From an uncultured Erysipelotrichaceae bacterium (GTDB lineage Bacteria; Bacillota_I; Bacilli_A; Erysipelotrichales; Erysipelotrichaceae), in NCBI GenBank assembly GCA_947175465.1, contig CAMWMY010000001.1, forward strand, positions 1 through 22,974: a stretch of DNA of 22,974 bases, given 5' to 3'. Positions 9,850-16,834 of this stretch are shown piece by piece; the first letter of the stretch is position 1; each line of letters opens with the position of its first letter. A program made the translations under genes and the position numbers. Below the pieces are notes generated by a model. The model was not told where the DNA came from. It saw only the letters and a program-made list of their open reading frames with translations, and did no database searches.

Positions 9850-10950
9850 TTACACATTAAATCTGAAGTGTAAAACATCACCATCTTTTACTTTATAATC
9901 TTTTCCTTCTAAACGCAGCTTTCCAGCTTCTTTCACTGCTTGTTCACTTCCAAGTGTATTAATATCATCAAAAGAAAATGCTTCTGCACGAATAAACCCT
10001 CTTTGAAAATCCGTATGAATAATTCCTGCACATTCTGGTGCACTCATTCCCTCTACAAACGTCCAAGCTCTTACTTCTTTTACTCCTGCTGTAAAATACG
10101 TACATAACCCTAAAATACGATAAGCCGATTTAATCACCTTATCAAGTCCACTTTCACTAATTCCTAGTTCTTGTAAAAAGACATCTTTTTCTTCTTTCTC
10201 TAATTCTGAAAGTTCTTCTTCAATTTTGGCACATACTGCTACAACTTCATTATTTTCAGCTTCCGCAAATTGCACAACTTGCTTATAATACGCATTTTGC
10301 TTAGGATCTACAATCTCTTCATCTGACATATTCGCAATGTAAATCACAGGTTTCATTGTCAATAAAGAAAATCCTTTAACTAATTGACGTGCTTCCTCGC
10401 TCAATTCCATGCTTCGAACTGGCTTTCCTTCTTTTAAAACCTCCGCAACTTTACTAAGAACTTCTTTTTCAAACAATGCATCTTTCTCTTTTGCTTTTGC
10501 TTTTCGCTCTACTTTAGCTAAACGATTTTCCACTGTTTGTAAATCAGCCATAATCAACTCTAAATTAATAATCTCAATATCACGAATAGGATCTACTGTT
10601 CCTTCTACGTGTGTAATATTTCCATCATCAAAACAGCGCACAACATGGCAAATTGCATCTGTCAAACGAATATTGCTAAGGAATTGATTTCCTAATCCTT
10701 CTCCTTTGCTTGCCCCTTTCACAAGCCCTGCAATATCCGTAAATTCAAATGTCGTATAAATGGTTTTATCAGGTGTCATTAATTGAGTTAAGCGGTCAAC
10801 TCTTTCATCTGGCACTTCCACAACCCCAACATTGGGTTGTATCGTCGCAAATGGATAATTTGCTGCTTCTACTTGTGATTTTGTAATCGCATTAAATAAC
10901 GTGGATTTCCCTACATTTGGTAACCCTACAATTCCTGCAGTTAATGGCAT
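9850..10950 (-). CDS. ychF: Ribosome-associated ATPase/GTPase YchF (OLA1 family)
   Basis: Universally conserved TRAFAC-class P-loop protein that prefers ATP and binds ribosomes; linked to stress responses in characterised species. The full 366 residues are present: G1 GLPNVGKS at 9-16, [20 protein letters not shown] as the switch II region, a coiled-coil insertion (about 130-200, [13 protein letters not shown]), the altered G4 motif NMSD that gives the family its relaxed nucleotide specificity, and the C-terminal TGS domain ending LHFRFNV. It follows the DUF951 gene by 24 nt and is the last gene before a strong terminator. In B. subtilis the homologue yyaF also lies beside a DUF951 gene (yyzM). 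Confidence 0.97.
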   Translation of the reverse strand: MPLTAGIVGLPNVGKSTLFNAITKSQVEAANYPFATIQPNVGVVEVPDERVDRLTQLMTPDKTIYTTFEFTDIAGLVKGASKGEGLGNQFLSNIRLTDAICHVVRCFDDGNITHVEGTVDPIRDIEIINLELIMADLQTVENRLAKVERKAKAKEKDALFEKEVLSKVAEVLKEGKPVRSMELSEEARQLVKGFSLLTMKPVIYIANMSDEEIVDPKQNAYYKQVVQFAEAENNEVVAVCAKIEEELSELEKEEKDVFLQELGISESGLDKVIKSAYRILGLCTYFTAGVKEVRAWTFVEGMSAPECAGIIHTDFQRGFIRAEAFSFDDINTLGSEQAVKEAGKLRLEGKDYKVKDGDVLHFRFNV

Positions 10951-10974
10951 AATTCTCGCTCCTTCTTTCCTTTT

Positions 10975-11187
10975 TTACTCTTCTTCTTGCTCGCAAGCTC
11001 TTTCAATTACTTTTTTGAGCTTCTTTTCAAATTCTACTCGTGGAAATAACACACTTGTTCCACAACCTAAACATTTAATTCGAATATCGGCACCCATACG
11101 AATAATTCGCCAATGCTTCGACTTTCGACAAGGATGTTCTTTCTTCATTTCGACAATATCATTCAAATCGTAATTCACTTTCTTCAC
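10975..11187 (-). CDS. DUF951 family small protein (YyzM-like)
   Basis: Function unknown. The 70-residue basic protein shows the DUF951 pattern: an N-terminal Y-DLND-VEMKK-HPC, then W-I-R-GADIRIKCLGCG, then a helical charged tail. C20, C39 and C42, with H18 or H25 as a possible fourth ligand, suggest a small zinc-ribbon-like fold (inference). It overlaps the folD stop by 4 nt upstream and precedes ychF by 24 nt. The ychF pairing is conserved in other Bacillota and hints at a translation-related role, but this is association only. Confidence 0.88.
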   Translation of the reverse strand: MKKVNYDLNDIVEMKKEHPCRKSKHWRIIRMGADIRIKCLGCGTSVLFPRVEFEKKLKKVIERACEQEEE

Positions 11188-12038
11188 CCTCTTCTTTGTT
11201 TATAGCACTCCATCGTATTTTCTAATAACATCGCAACCGTCATAACACCAACTCCCTTTGGTACAGGTGTAATGTAGGAAGCTTTTTCAAGAACACTTTC
11301 AAAATCGACATCGCCACATAAACCATATTCCTCATGACGATTAATTCCCACATCAATAACGACAGCTCCTTCTTTAATCCAATCCGCGGTAATCATTTTT
11401 GCTTTTCCAACCGCTACGACCACAATATCGGCTTGCTTTACAATTTCTTTTAATGCCTTTGTTTTCGAATGACAAATGGTAACGGTCGCATGTCGTTTTA
11501 AAAGAAGTTGCCCTACAGGTTTTCCTACAATCTCACTTCGGCCGATCACAACAGCATATTTCCCACTCAAATCTTCATAATTTATCGTATCTAAAAGCTT
11601 CATAACGCCCTTTGGTGTACATGGAATAATCGATGTATTTCCCATCATACATCTTCCCATATTATAGGGATGAAACCCATCCACATCTTTTTGCGGATCA
11701 ATTGCTTCAAAAACTATTTTTTCATCAATGTGTGCAGGCAAAGGAAGTTGTACTAAAAGACCATCAACATCCTCATCATGATTCAATGCTTGAATTTGTG
11801 CTAATACTTCTTCTTGTGTCGTTTCTTCTTCTAGCGTAATTAAGGTGCTTCGCATCCCAATTTCTTGACATGCTTTTTGTTTCCCGCGAATATAAGACAC
11901 ACTTGCTGGATGATTTCCTACTAGTAACACTACAAGATGTGGAATTCTTTTTCCTTGTTCCATCAGCATAGCTATTTCTTCTTTTAATTGTTGTTTTATA
12001 TTCTTTGCGACACTATCGCCATATAATATTGTACTCAT
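11184..12038 (-). CDS. folD: Methylenetetrahydrofolate dehydrogenase / cyclohydrolase FolD
   Basis: Bifunctional cytoplasmic enzyme that interconverts 5,10-methylene-THF, 5,10-methenyl-THF and 10-formyl-THF using NADP+. The 284 residues are normal. The catalytic YxxxK is Y49/K53 (SYIRGK); the first family signature (NHDEDVDGLLVQLPL) is intact, and the Rossmann region has GRSEIVGKP. The second signature near the C-terminus reads PVPKGVGVMTVAML instead of the usual PGGVGPMT. It starts 12 nt after dtd, has a ribosome site GGAGA, and overlaps the DUF951 gene by 4 nt. Together with MnmE in this window it ties one-carbon folate supply to tRNA modification, but the two genes are in separate units. 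Confidence 0.96.
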   Translation of the reverse strand: MSTILYGDSVAKNIKQQLKEEIAMLMEQGKRIPHLVVLLVGNHPASVSYIRGKQKACQEIGMRSTLITLEEETTQEEVLAQIQALNHDEDVDGLLVQLPLPAHIDEKIVFEAIDPQKDVDGFHPYNMGRCMMGNTSIIPCTPKGVMKLLDTINYEDLSGKYAVVIGRSEIVGKPVGQLLLKRHATVTICHSKTKALKEIVKQADIVVVAVGKAKMITADWIKEGAVVIDVGINRHEEYGLCGDVDFESVLEKASYITPVPKGVGVMTVAMLLENTMECYKQRRG

Positions 12039-12050
12039 ATTTCTCTCCTA

Positions 12051-12497
12051 TTATAGTTCATCACTATCTAACAAAATGGTAATCGGCCCATCATTTAACA
12101 GAGAAACTTTCATATCCGCTCCAAACTTTCCTGTCTGTACAGGAATTTGATAGCTTTTCAAAGCTTCATTAAAAAGATGATAAAGATCTTGCGCAAGTTC
12201 TCTAGGAGCTGCTTTTACAAAGCTAGGCCTTCTTCCTTTTTGACAATCAGCATATAAAGTAAATTGGGAAATAGATAAAATTTCTCCACCAATATCAAAA
12301 ATACTCTTATTCATTTTTCCCTCTTCATCCTCAAAAATACGAAGTTCTACACATTTCTTGGCCATCTTTTCTACATCTGCTTTGCTATCCTCATGAGTAA
12401 TCCCCACAAGCAATAAAAAACCTTGTTGAATCTCGCCGATGACTTTCCCTTCTACACATACATTGGCATTTGCTACTCTTTGTAATACAACGCGCAT
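12051..12497 (-). CDS. dtd: D-aminoacyl-tRNA deacylase
   Basis: Proofreading hydrolase that removes D-amino acids (and glycine mischarged on tRNA-Ala) from tRNAs. The 148 residues are full length. Both active-site motifs are present: SQFTLYADCQKGRRPSF starting at residue 77, and NDGPIT at 135-140 (the cross-subunit GP motif, with I for the more common V). AGGTGA lies 4 nt upstream of the ATG. It lies 58 nt after the chorismate mutase gene with no terminator between, and 12 nt before folD, so it belongs to the operon starting at 13204. Confidence 0.96.
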   Translation of the reverse strand: MRVVLQRVANANVCVEGKVIGEIQQGFLLLVGITHEDSKADVEKMAKKCVELRIFEDEEGKMNKSIFDIGGEILSISQFTLYADCQKGRRPSFVKAAPRELAQDLYHLFNEALKSYQIPVQTGKFGADMKVSLLNDGPITILLDSDEL

Positions 12498-12555
12498 CTC
12501 TTCACCTACTTCACTCTTATTTCCTTAAGTTATTTTCATATTTCCCAAAAGAAAA

Positions 12556-12819
12556 TCACTGTTTTTGTTGATAATCCTTAGAAAGTTCAATTATATTTCT
12601 TATCATTTTTTCGTAATATTCTTGATAAACTGGCGACTCTATATATCCTAAATTTCGCTCAATGATTTCCATTTCACGCTTCACATCCTCTATTGGAAGA
12701 GCATGCTTTTTCTTATATGCGATGATCTTTTCTATTTGCTGCATTCGCTTCTCAAATAAAACAGCCATTAGCTGATCAATTCCATTTAATGTTTCTCGTA
12801 TTTCTTCTAATGTTTCCAT
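12556..12819 (-). CDS. Stand-alone AroQ-type chorismate mutase
   Basis: An 87-residue all-helical protein that should convert chorismate to prephenate, the first step towards Phe and Tyr. Aligned with the E. coli P-protein mutase domain, the active-site residues keep a constant offset of three: R8, R25, K36, D45, R48, E49 and Q85 correspond to R11, R28, K39, D48, R51, E52 and Q88. S84 has no clear counterpart. No prephenate dehydratase or dehydrogenase domain is attached, unlike PheA or TyrA. It sits between the DtxR-like regulator (13-nt gap, GAGG ribosome site) and dtd, on the opposite strand from the aro operon. Function is inferred from these residues. Confidence 0.87.
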   Translation of the reverse strand: METLEEIRETLNGIDQLMAVLFEKRMQQIEKIIAYKKKHALPIEDVKREMEIIERNLGYIESPVYQEYYEKMIRNIIELSKDYQQKQ

Positions 12820-12832
12820 GTTATAACCTCTT

Positions 12833-13204
12833 TTATTTTTTATGTAATAAGAGATGCTTTTTCAAACAATCAAATGTTTCCTGTGAAATAATATGTTCCA
12901 TACGGCAAGCATCTTCCATAGCTGTTTGTTCGTTCACACCTATATAAATTAAATATTCTGTTAATAATAAATGACGCTCATAAATCTGTTCTGCAATCTT
13001 TCTACCCTCGGCAGTTAAATGAATGCTTCCCCCTTTTTCAATCTCAATATACCCATCATTTTTTAAAACATTCATCGCTCGAGAAACACTTGGCTTAGAA
13101 AAATGCAATTCTTTCGCAATATCAACAGAGCGTACAATTCCATTTCGTTTTTCTAAAATCAAAATGGTTTCTAAATAATTCTCTCCTGATTCTTGTATCG
13201 CCAT
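12833..13204 (-). CDS. DtxR/MntR-family metal-dependent transcriptional regulator
   Basis: Predicted metalloregulator of 123 residues: winged helix-turn-helix (about 1-60, recognition helix KPSVSRAMNVLK) plus a helical metal/dimer domain (about 65-118), without the SH3-like third domain of DtxR. Relative to MntR of B. subtilis, residues line up with an offset of one: N9 (D8), E12 (E11), H78 (H77), C100 (E99), E103 (E102) and H104 (H103). The site is therefore mixed, with DtxR-like Cys in ACRMEH and Asn in place of a key Asp, so Mn versus Fe specificity cannot be called. It is the first gene of the operon with GAGGTGAT before its ATG. No metal transporter is nearby. Confidence 0.88.
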   Translation of the reverse strand: MAIQESGENYLETILILEKRNGIVRSVDIAKELHFSKPSVSRAMNVLKNDGYIEIEKGGSIHLTAEGRKIAEQIYERHLLLTEYLIYIGVNEQTAMEDACRMEHIISQETFDCLKKHLLLHKK

Positions 13205-13228
13205 ACCATCACCTCTTACAATACGTTA

Positions 13229-13257
13229 AGTCTACCATAGATCCCCCTTTCATACAA
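13229..13257 (-). promoter_or_regulatory. Candidate promoter of the DtxR-like/ychF operon
   Basis: Minus-strand -35 TTGTAT (13252-13257), 17-bp spacer, and extended -10 TGGTAGACT (hexamer at 13229-13234). Both hexamers depart from consensus, but position and spacing are right, about 25 nt before the first ATG. No clear DtxR-type palindrome was found in it. Confidence 0.45.
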
Positions 13258-13350
13258 TATGTTGAAAGCTTCCTTCTTCCCTATCTTTTCATCTATAGCT
13301 CATCCATCTACAGAAATCTTCTTTAAACCTCTACATTCCTTTTCTATCTT

Positions 13351-13377
13351 AAAAAAAGGTCATCCTTGTGACCTTTT
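13351..13377 (-). terminator. Rho-independent terminator of mupG
   Basis: A perfect 9-bp stem AAAAGGTCA/TGACCTTTT with a 6-nt loop (13354-13377). On the minus strand it ends in seven T (13351-13357). It begins at the base next to the mupG stop codon. Confidence 0.92.
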
Positions 13378-14472
13378 CTATTTCTTTTTAATAAATCCAA
13401 AAGGGAATTCAGGTTTTAGAAGATCTAATAAAATCAATTCTTCTTCAGGAATACGTCCTACTAAATTTCTTTCCCCATCATTTGGCATATCTTTTAAGAT
13501 AATTTCTAACTCTCCTCGATAATGCGCTAGATTATCATTCACAATAACAACATCTCCTTTTCTTAATACTGGAGATTGATTGCTTCTTGCAGGAATGGTT
13601 TTATCTTTACAAACTCTTCGTGGAATAGAAGAACGTACAAAATAATCCGATGCATCTCCACGTCCTACATGGTAAAACTCATAAATAACTTCTTTTTCCA
13701 CTTCACTAATACCCTCTACGCAATCAAGGTTAAAAGTGATTTTTGTTTGATCAACTTCAGCCATTGCCTTTAACTCTTCTTCAGATGCAAATGCATTTCC
13801 TACTAAAATATCGTCTACTAGGTTGGTTGCTAATAAATGACGCATTTGTAAATCAATAGGAAGACCACGATGTATCTCACAAGTTGGTAATCCTGCATAT
13901 ACAGGCCAAGGTCCAAAAGTATTTTCTTGGTTACTTGATACAAAAGCAGCCATTGGAAGTCCTAATGCTTTATATTTCTTTGTGAAATTCATAAAAATAT
14001 CCCATCCTAAAGCTGAATATCGCTGTGGATAAAAATTATGACACACAACCATATTATGCTTATTGGCTCCTCTTTGTATTAATAAATCTAAAGCCATAGA
14101 GCAACTACCATTAAATTCAATTGCTATATTATATGGATTTTGTGTAATAGCAATATCTTCCATATCACCAAAATGTCCATCTAAACGAATAATATCAACT
14201 CCCATTTTTGCAAATGGTTCAAGATTGAAAGGTGTTGCTCCTAAGTGTTTGAACACTTCAGGATTCGTATCCACAGATACGATAAATCCTAATGAATGAG
14301 CTTTCTCCATGAATGCAGTAAACGTCTTCATAAGCTCTTCTTTTGATTCTTTCACAGATAATAAACAAGTAAAAATACGTGTAAATCCATAACGAGCAGC
14401 TAGCTCCATATAAGCAAAATCTTTTTCTTGTGTAGAATGTTCTGGATAAACAGATATCCCTAAACGATGCAT
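13378..14472 (-). CDS. mupG: MupG-family protein (DUF871), probable 6-phospho-N-acetylmuramidase
   Basis: Full-length (364 residues) member of the family that in Staphylococcus aureus hydrolyses MurNAc-6P-GlcNAc during cell-wall recycling. The N-terminal three-quarters form a TIM barrel (about 1-240), opening LGISVYPEHST and including VSVDTNP, IIRLDGHFG at about 94-102 and CHNFYPQRYSALG from 144. The C-terminal part (about 250-364) is a cyclophilin-like beta domain with RSSIPRR and KGDVVIVNDNLAHYRGE. In many species the gene sits beside a PTS transporter and murQ; here it is alone, with its own promoter and terminator. GGAGGA precedes the ATG. Family assignment is firm; substrate is inferred. 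Confidence 0.9.
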   Translation of the reverse strand: MHRLGISVYPEHSTQEKDFAYMELAARYGFTRIFTCLLSVKESKEELMKTFTAFMEKAHSLGFIVSVDTNPEVFKHLGATPFNLEPFAKMGVDIIRLDGHFGDMEDIAITQNPYNIAIEFNGSCSMALDLLIQRGANKHNMVVCHNFYPQRYSALGWDIFMNFTKKYKALGLPMAAFVSSNQENTFGPWPVYAGLPTCEIHRGLPIDLQMRHLLATNLVDDILVGNAFASEEELKAMAEVDQTKITFNLDCVEGISEVEKEVIYEFYHVGRGDASDYFVRSSIPRRVCKDKTIPARSNQSPVLRKGDVVIVNDNLAHYRGELEIILKDMPNDGERNLVGRIPEEELILLDLLKPEFPFGFIKKK

Positions 14473-14497
14473 ATTTCATTCCTCCATTTCTGCATCT

Positions 14498-14506
14498 ATT
14501 ATAGCA
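14498..14506 (-). promoter_or_regulatory. Extended -10 promoter of mupG
   Basis: TGCTATAAT on the minus strand, a TGn extension with a perfect -10 hexamer (14498-14503). The -35 region (about 14521-14526) reads TAAATA and is poor, so the extension or an activator may compensate. The transcript would start about 20 nt before the ATG. Confidence 0.65.
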
Positions 14507-14535
14507 TAGCTCTTTTTTTCTATTTAAATAGCTTA

Positions 14536-14553
14536 TTTCCTATTGCTAGGAAA
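14536..14553. promoter_or_regulatory. 18-bp inverted repeat between mupG and aroB, possible operator
   Basis: TTTCCTATTGCTAGGAAA has perfect 7-bp arms and a 4-nt centre. It lies just upstream of the mupG -35 region and about 50 bp upstream of the aroB -35. No T-tract follows on either strand, so it is not a typical terminator. A regulator-binding site is plausible but unproven. Confidence 0.4.
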
Positions 14554-14601
14554 AGAAGTACTTATCCGTCCCTTCTTTGCTTTTCACGCTCTTTATATTC
14601 G

Positions 14602-14630
14602 TTGCTTTCTAGCATAAAATATATTATGAT
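14602..14630 (+). promoter_or_regulatory. Sigma-A-type promoter of the aro operon
   Basis: -35 TTGCTT (14602-14607), 17-bp spacer, -10 TATGAT (14625-14630). The transcript would start near 14637, leaving a leader of about 64 nt, too short for a T-box or attenuator. GGAAAGGA precedes the aroB ATG. Confidence 0.65.
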
Positions 14631-14700
14631 ACCTATAAGAAAAATCATACAAAACCCTTAAAAAAAAGCATTACAACCAATATAGGAAAGGAAAAATACT

Positions 14701-15699
14701 ATGGAAATCCCTGTACAATTAAAACAATCAACTTACTCTATTATCATTGAGCGTGGTTGTTTGGATCGCCTTCATCAATATATTTCACTTCAAAGAAAAG
14801 TATATATTATTAGTGATGATGGTATCCCTACAACTTATGCTCAACAAGTAAAAAAACAATGTAAATACGGTTTTATTCACATCGTTCCCCAAGGTGAAAA
14901 ATCAAAATCACTCGATGTATACCAAGAAATCATCCAAGAGCTTTTAAAACTTCGCTTCAGTAGAAAAGATTTAATTGTTACTATCGGTGGTGGTATGGTA
15001 AGTGATCTTGGTGGTTTTGTCGCTGCAACTTACATGCGAGGCATTGATTTTGTTAATATCCCTACTACAACACTAGCCCAAATCGATGCTAGTATTGGAG
15101 GAAAAGTAGCTGTTAATATCGGCAATTTAAAAAATATCATCGGGGCTTTTTATCAACCAAAACTTGTCTGTATTGATCCAGACACTTTACAAACACTCCC
15201 AAAAAGACATTATGTTAATGGTATTGTCGAAGCCATAAAAGCAGGTCTTTTATGTGATCCTAGTTTATTTAAACTTATTCAACATGGTGATATTTTCCAA
15301 GATTACGAAACAATCTTACAAAAAGCGATTCTTGTGAAAAAAAACATTGTTGAAAAAGACGAGAAAGAAGCAGGTTTAAGAACGATTTTAAACTTTGGAC
15401 ATACCCTTGGACACGCCTTAGAAAGTTGTTACGAACTACAAGATGTGCTTCATGGAGAATGTGTAGCCATCGGTATGCTTGCTTTTACACATGATCCAAT
15501 ACTCAAAAAACAATTATGTACGCTTTATGAAGCTCTAGGCTTAGCTACTTCTCTTCCTTATCATATAGAAGATGTTTATAACAAGATTGTAAACGATAAA
15601 AAAACGGATGCAGAATATATTAATATTGTAGAACTATCTACTATTGGAATATACGAAATAAAAAATATAAAAATCGAAGCTATAAAACAATATTTATAA
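14701..15699 (+). CDS. aroB: 3-Dehydroquinate synthase
   Basis: Second step of the shikimate pathway: DAHP to 3-dehydroquinate, needing NAD+ and a divalent metal (Zn2+ or Co2+). At 332 residues it is slightly shorter than the usual 345-365. The NAD-binding GGGMVSDLGGFVAATYMRG starts at residue 96. PTTTLAQIDASIGGKVAVN starts at 121. The metal ligands E177 (VEAIKAG), H234 (NFGHTLGH) and H251 (LHGECVAIGM) are all present. It is the first gene of aroB-aroC-aroF-aroA and the first plus-strand gene in the window; aroC follows after 15 nt. Confidence 0.96.
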   Translation: MEIPVQLKQSTYSIIIERGCLDRLHQYISLQRKVYIISDDGIPTTYAQQVKKQCKYGFIHIVPQGEKSKSLDVYQEIIQELLKLRFSRKDLIVTIGGGMVSDLGGFVAATYMRGIDFVNIPTTTLAQIDASIGGKVAVNIGNLKNIIGAFYQPKLVCIDPDTLQTLPKRHYVNGIVEAIKAGLLCDPSLFKLIQHGDIFQDYETILQKAILVKKNIVEKDEKEAGLRTILNFGHTLGHALESCYELQDVLHGECVAIGMLAFTHDPILKKQLCTLYEALGLATSLPYHIEDVYNKIVNDKKTDAEYINIVELSTIGIYEIKNIKIEAIKQYL

Positions 15700-15714
15700 G
15701 TACGAGGTGATATT

Positions 15715-16818
15715 ATGAAAAATACATTTGGAAATGCTTTTCAAGTGACTATTTTTGGAGAAAGTCATGGAGATGCTATCGGTATTATCATCGATGGTCT
15801 TCCTGCTGGCATTGCACTTGACTTCGCTTTTATCCAACAACAGATCAAAAAGCGTCAGCCAAAAGAGAAGATATCAACAAAACGTCATGAAGATGATGCT
15901 ATTGAAATTGTAAGTGGTTTTTTTGAAAATCATACAACAGGTTCTCCATTATGCATTTTAATAAAAAACAACCAACATAATTCTAAAGATTATGAAGCAC
16001 TAAGATATCTTTTACGACCTTCTCATGCGGATTATAGTGCTCATATCAAATACAATGGCTATCAAGACTTTCGTGGTGGAGGCCATTTTTCTGGTAGAAT
16101 AACCGCTCCTTTGGTTGTTGCAGGGGCAATTGCCTTACAAATTTTAAAATCATACGGTATCCAAATTGCGACCCATATTCTTCAATGTTATGATATAGAA
16201 GATGAATCCTTTGCTTCTGATGAAGAATCCTTACAAAAACAAATACAAAGTATAAATAATCATACCTTACCTGTTGTAAAAGAAGAAACAGCACAAAAAA
16301 TTATGCAATGTATCCAAGAAAAAGCACAGCAGCTAAATAGTGTCGGTGGTATTGTCGAAAGTATTATTCTCGGTGTACCCGCTGGTTTAGGAGAACCTTT
16401 TTTTGATAGCTTAGAAAGCACATTATCACATTTATTATTTAGTATTCCTTCCATTAAAGGAGTAGAATTTGGCTTAGGCTTTGCTTTTGCTAATAAAACA
16501 GGAAAAGAAGTAAATGATTGCTTTTATTATAAGCAAGGTATAAAAACCAAAACTAATCATAATGGTGGTATCAATGGTGGTATTAGCAATGGAATGCCTA
16601 TTCATATAAAAGCCGTTGTAAAACCAACAGCTAGTATTTTTCAAAAACAAGAAACAGTCAATATTAAAACAAAGGAAAATACAATACTTGAAATCAAAGG
16701 ACGACATGATCCTAGTATTCTTCCTCGTGTTTGTGTAGTTGTCGATAGTGTACTTGCCATCGGTATCCTCGATGCTTATATGCAATATGCTATGTACCAA
16801 CAATTATCAAAGAAATAA
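15715..16818 (+). CDS. aroC: Chorismate synthase
   Basis: Last step of the shikimate pathway: EPSP to chorismate, using reduced FMN as cofactor. The 367 residues are full length. The opening GNAFQVTIFGESHGDAIG contains the catalytic histidine H18, followed by the RHEDD region, RPSHADY, and the FRGGGHFSGR segment. The late NHNGGINGGISNGMPI and RHDPSILPR motifs are also intact. AGGTGAT lies upstream of the ATG, 15 nt after aroB, and aroF starts 16 nt later. Whether reduced flavin comes from a built-in or separate reductase cannot be seen; no second domain is attached. Confidence 0.97.
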   Translation: MKNTFGNAFQVTIFGESHGDAIGIIIDGLPAGIALDFAFIQQQIKKRQPKEKISTKRHEDDAIEIVSGFFENHTTGSPLCILIKNNQHNSKDYEALRYLLRPSHADYSAHIKYNGYQDFRGGGHFSGRITAPLVVAGAIALQILKSYGIQIATHILQCYDIEDESFASDEESLQKQIQSINNHTLPVVKEETAQKIMQCIQEKAQQLNSVGGIVESIILGVPAGLGEPFFDSLESTLSHLLFSIPSIKGVEFGLGFAFANKTGKEVNDCFYYKQGIKTKTNHNGGINGGISNGMPIHIKAVVKPTASIFQKQETVNIKTKENTILEIKGRHDPSILPRVCVVVDSVLAIGILDAYMQYAMYQQLSKK

Positions 16819-16834
16819 GAAAGAAGGTAACATT

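Noticed and set aside
13205..13260. DtxR/MntR-type operator in the promoter of the regulator's operon
   Set aside because: TTAA-centred sequence is present around 13226-13229 but its flanks are not symmetric and do not fit a known consensus.
13259..13522. Plus-strand 87-codon frame between the DtxR-like gene and mupG
   Set aside because: It runs through the mupG terminator hairpin and into the mupG coding sequence on the other strand, with no ribosome site.
14637..14700. T-box or attenuator in the aro operon leader
   Set aside because: The predicted leader is only about 64 nt with no stem-loop, no T-box core sequence and no terminator.
16739..16834. N-terminal extension of AroF by 32 residues into aroC
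   Set aside because: The ATG at 16739 lacks a ribosome site and the extension overlaps aroC by 80 bp; the start at 16835 has AGAAGG and gives exactly the 338-residue length of the characterised type I-beta enzyme.
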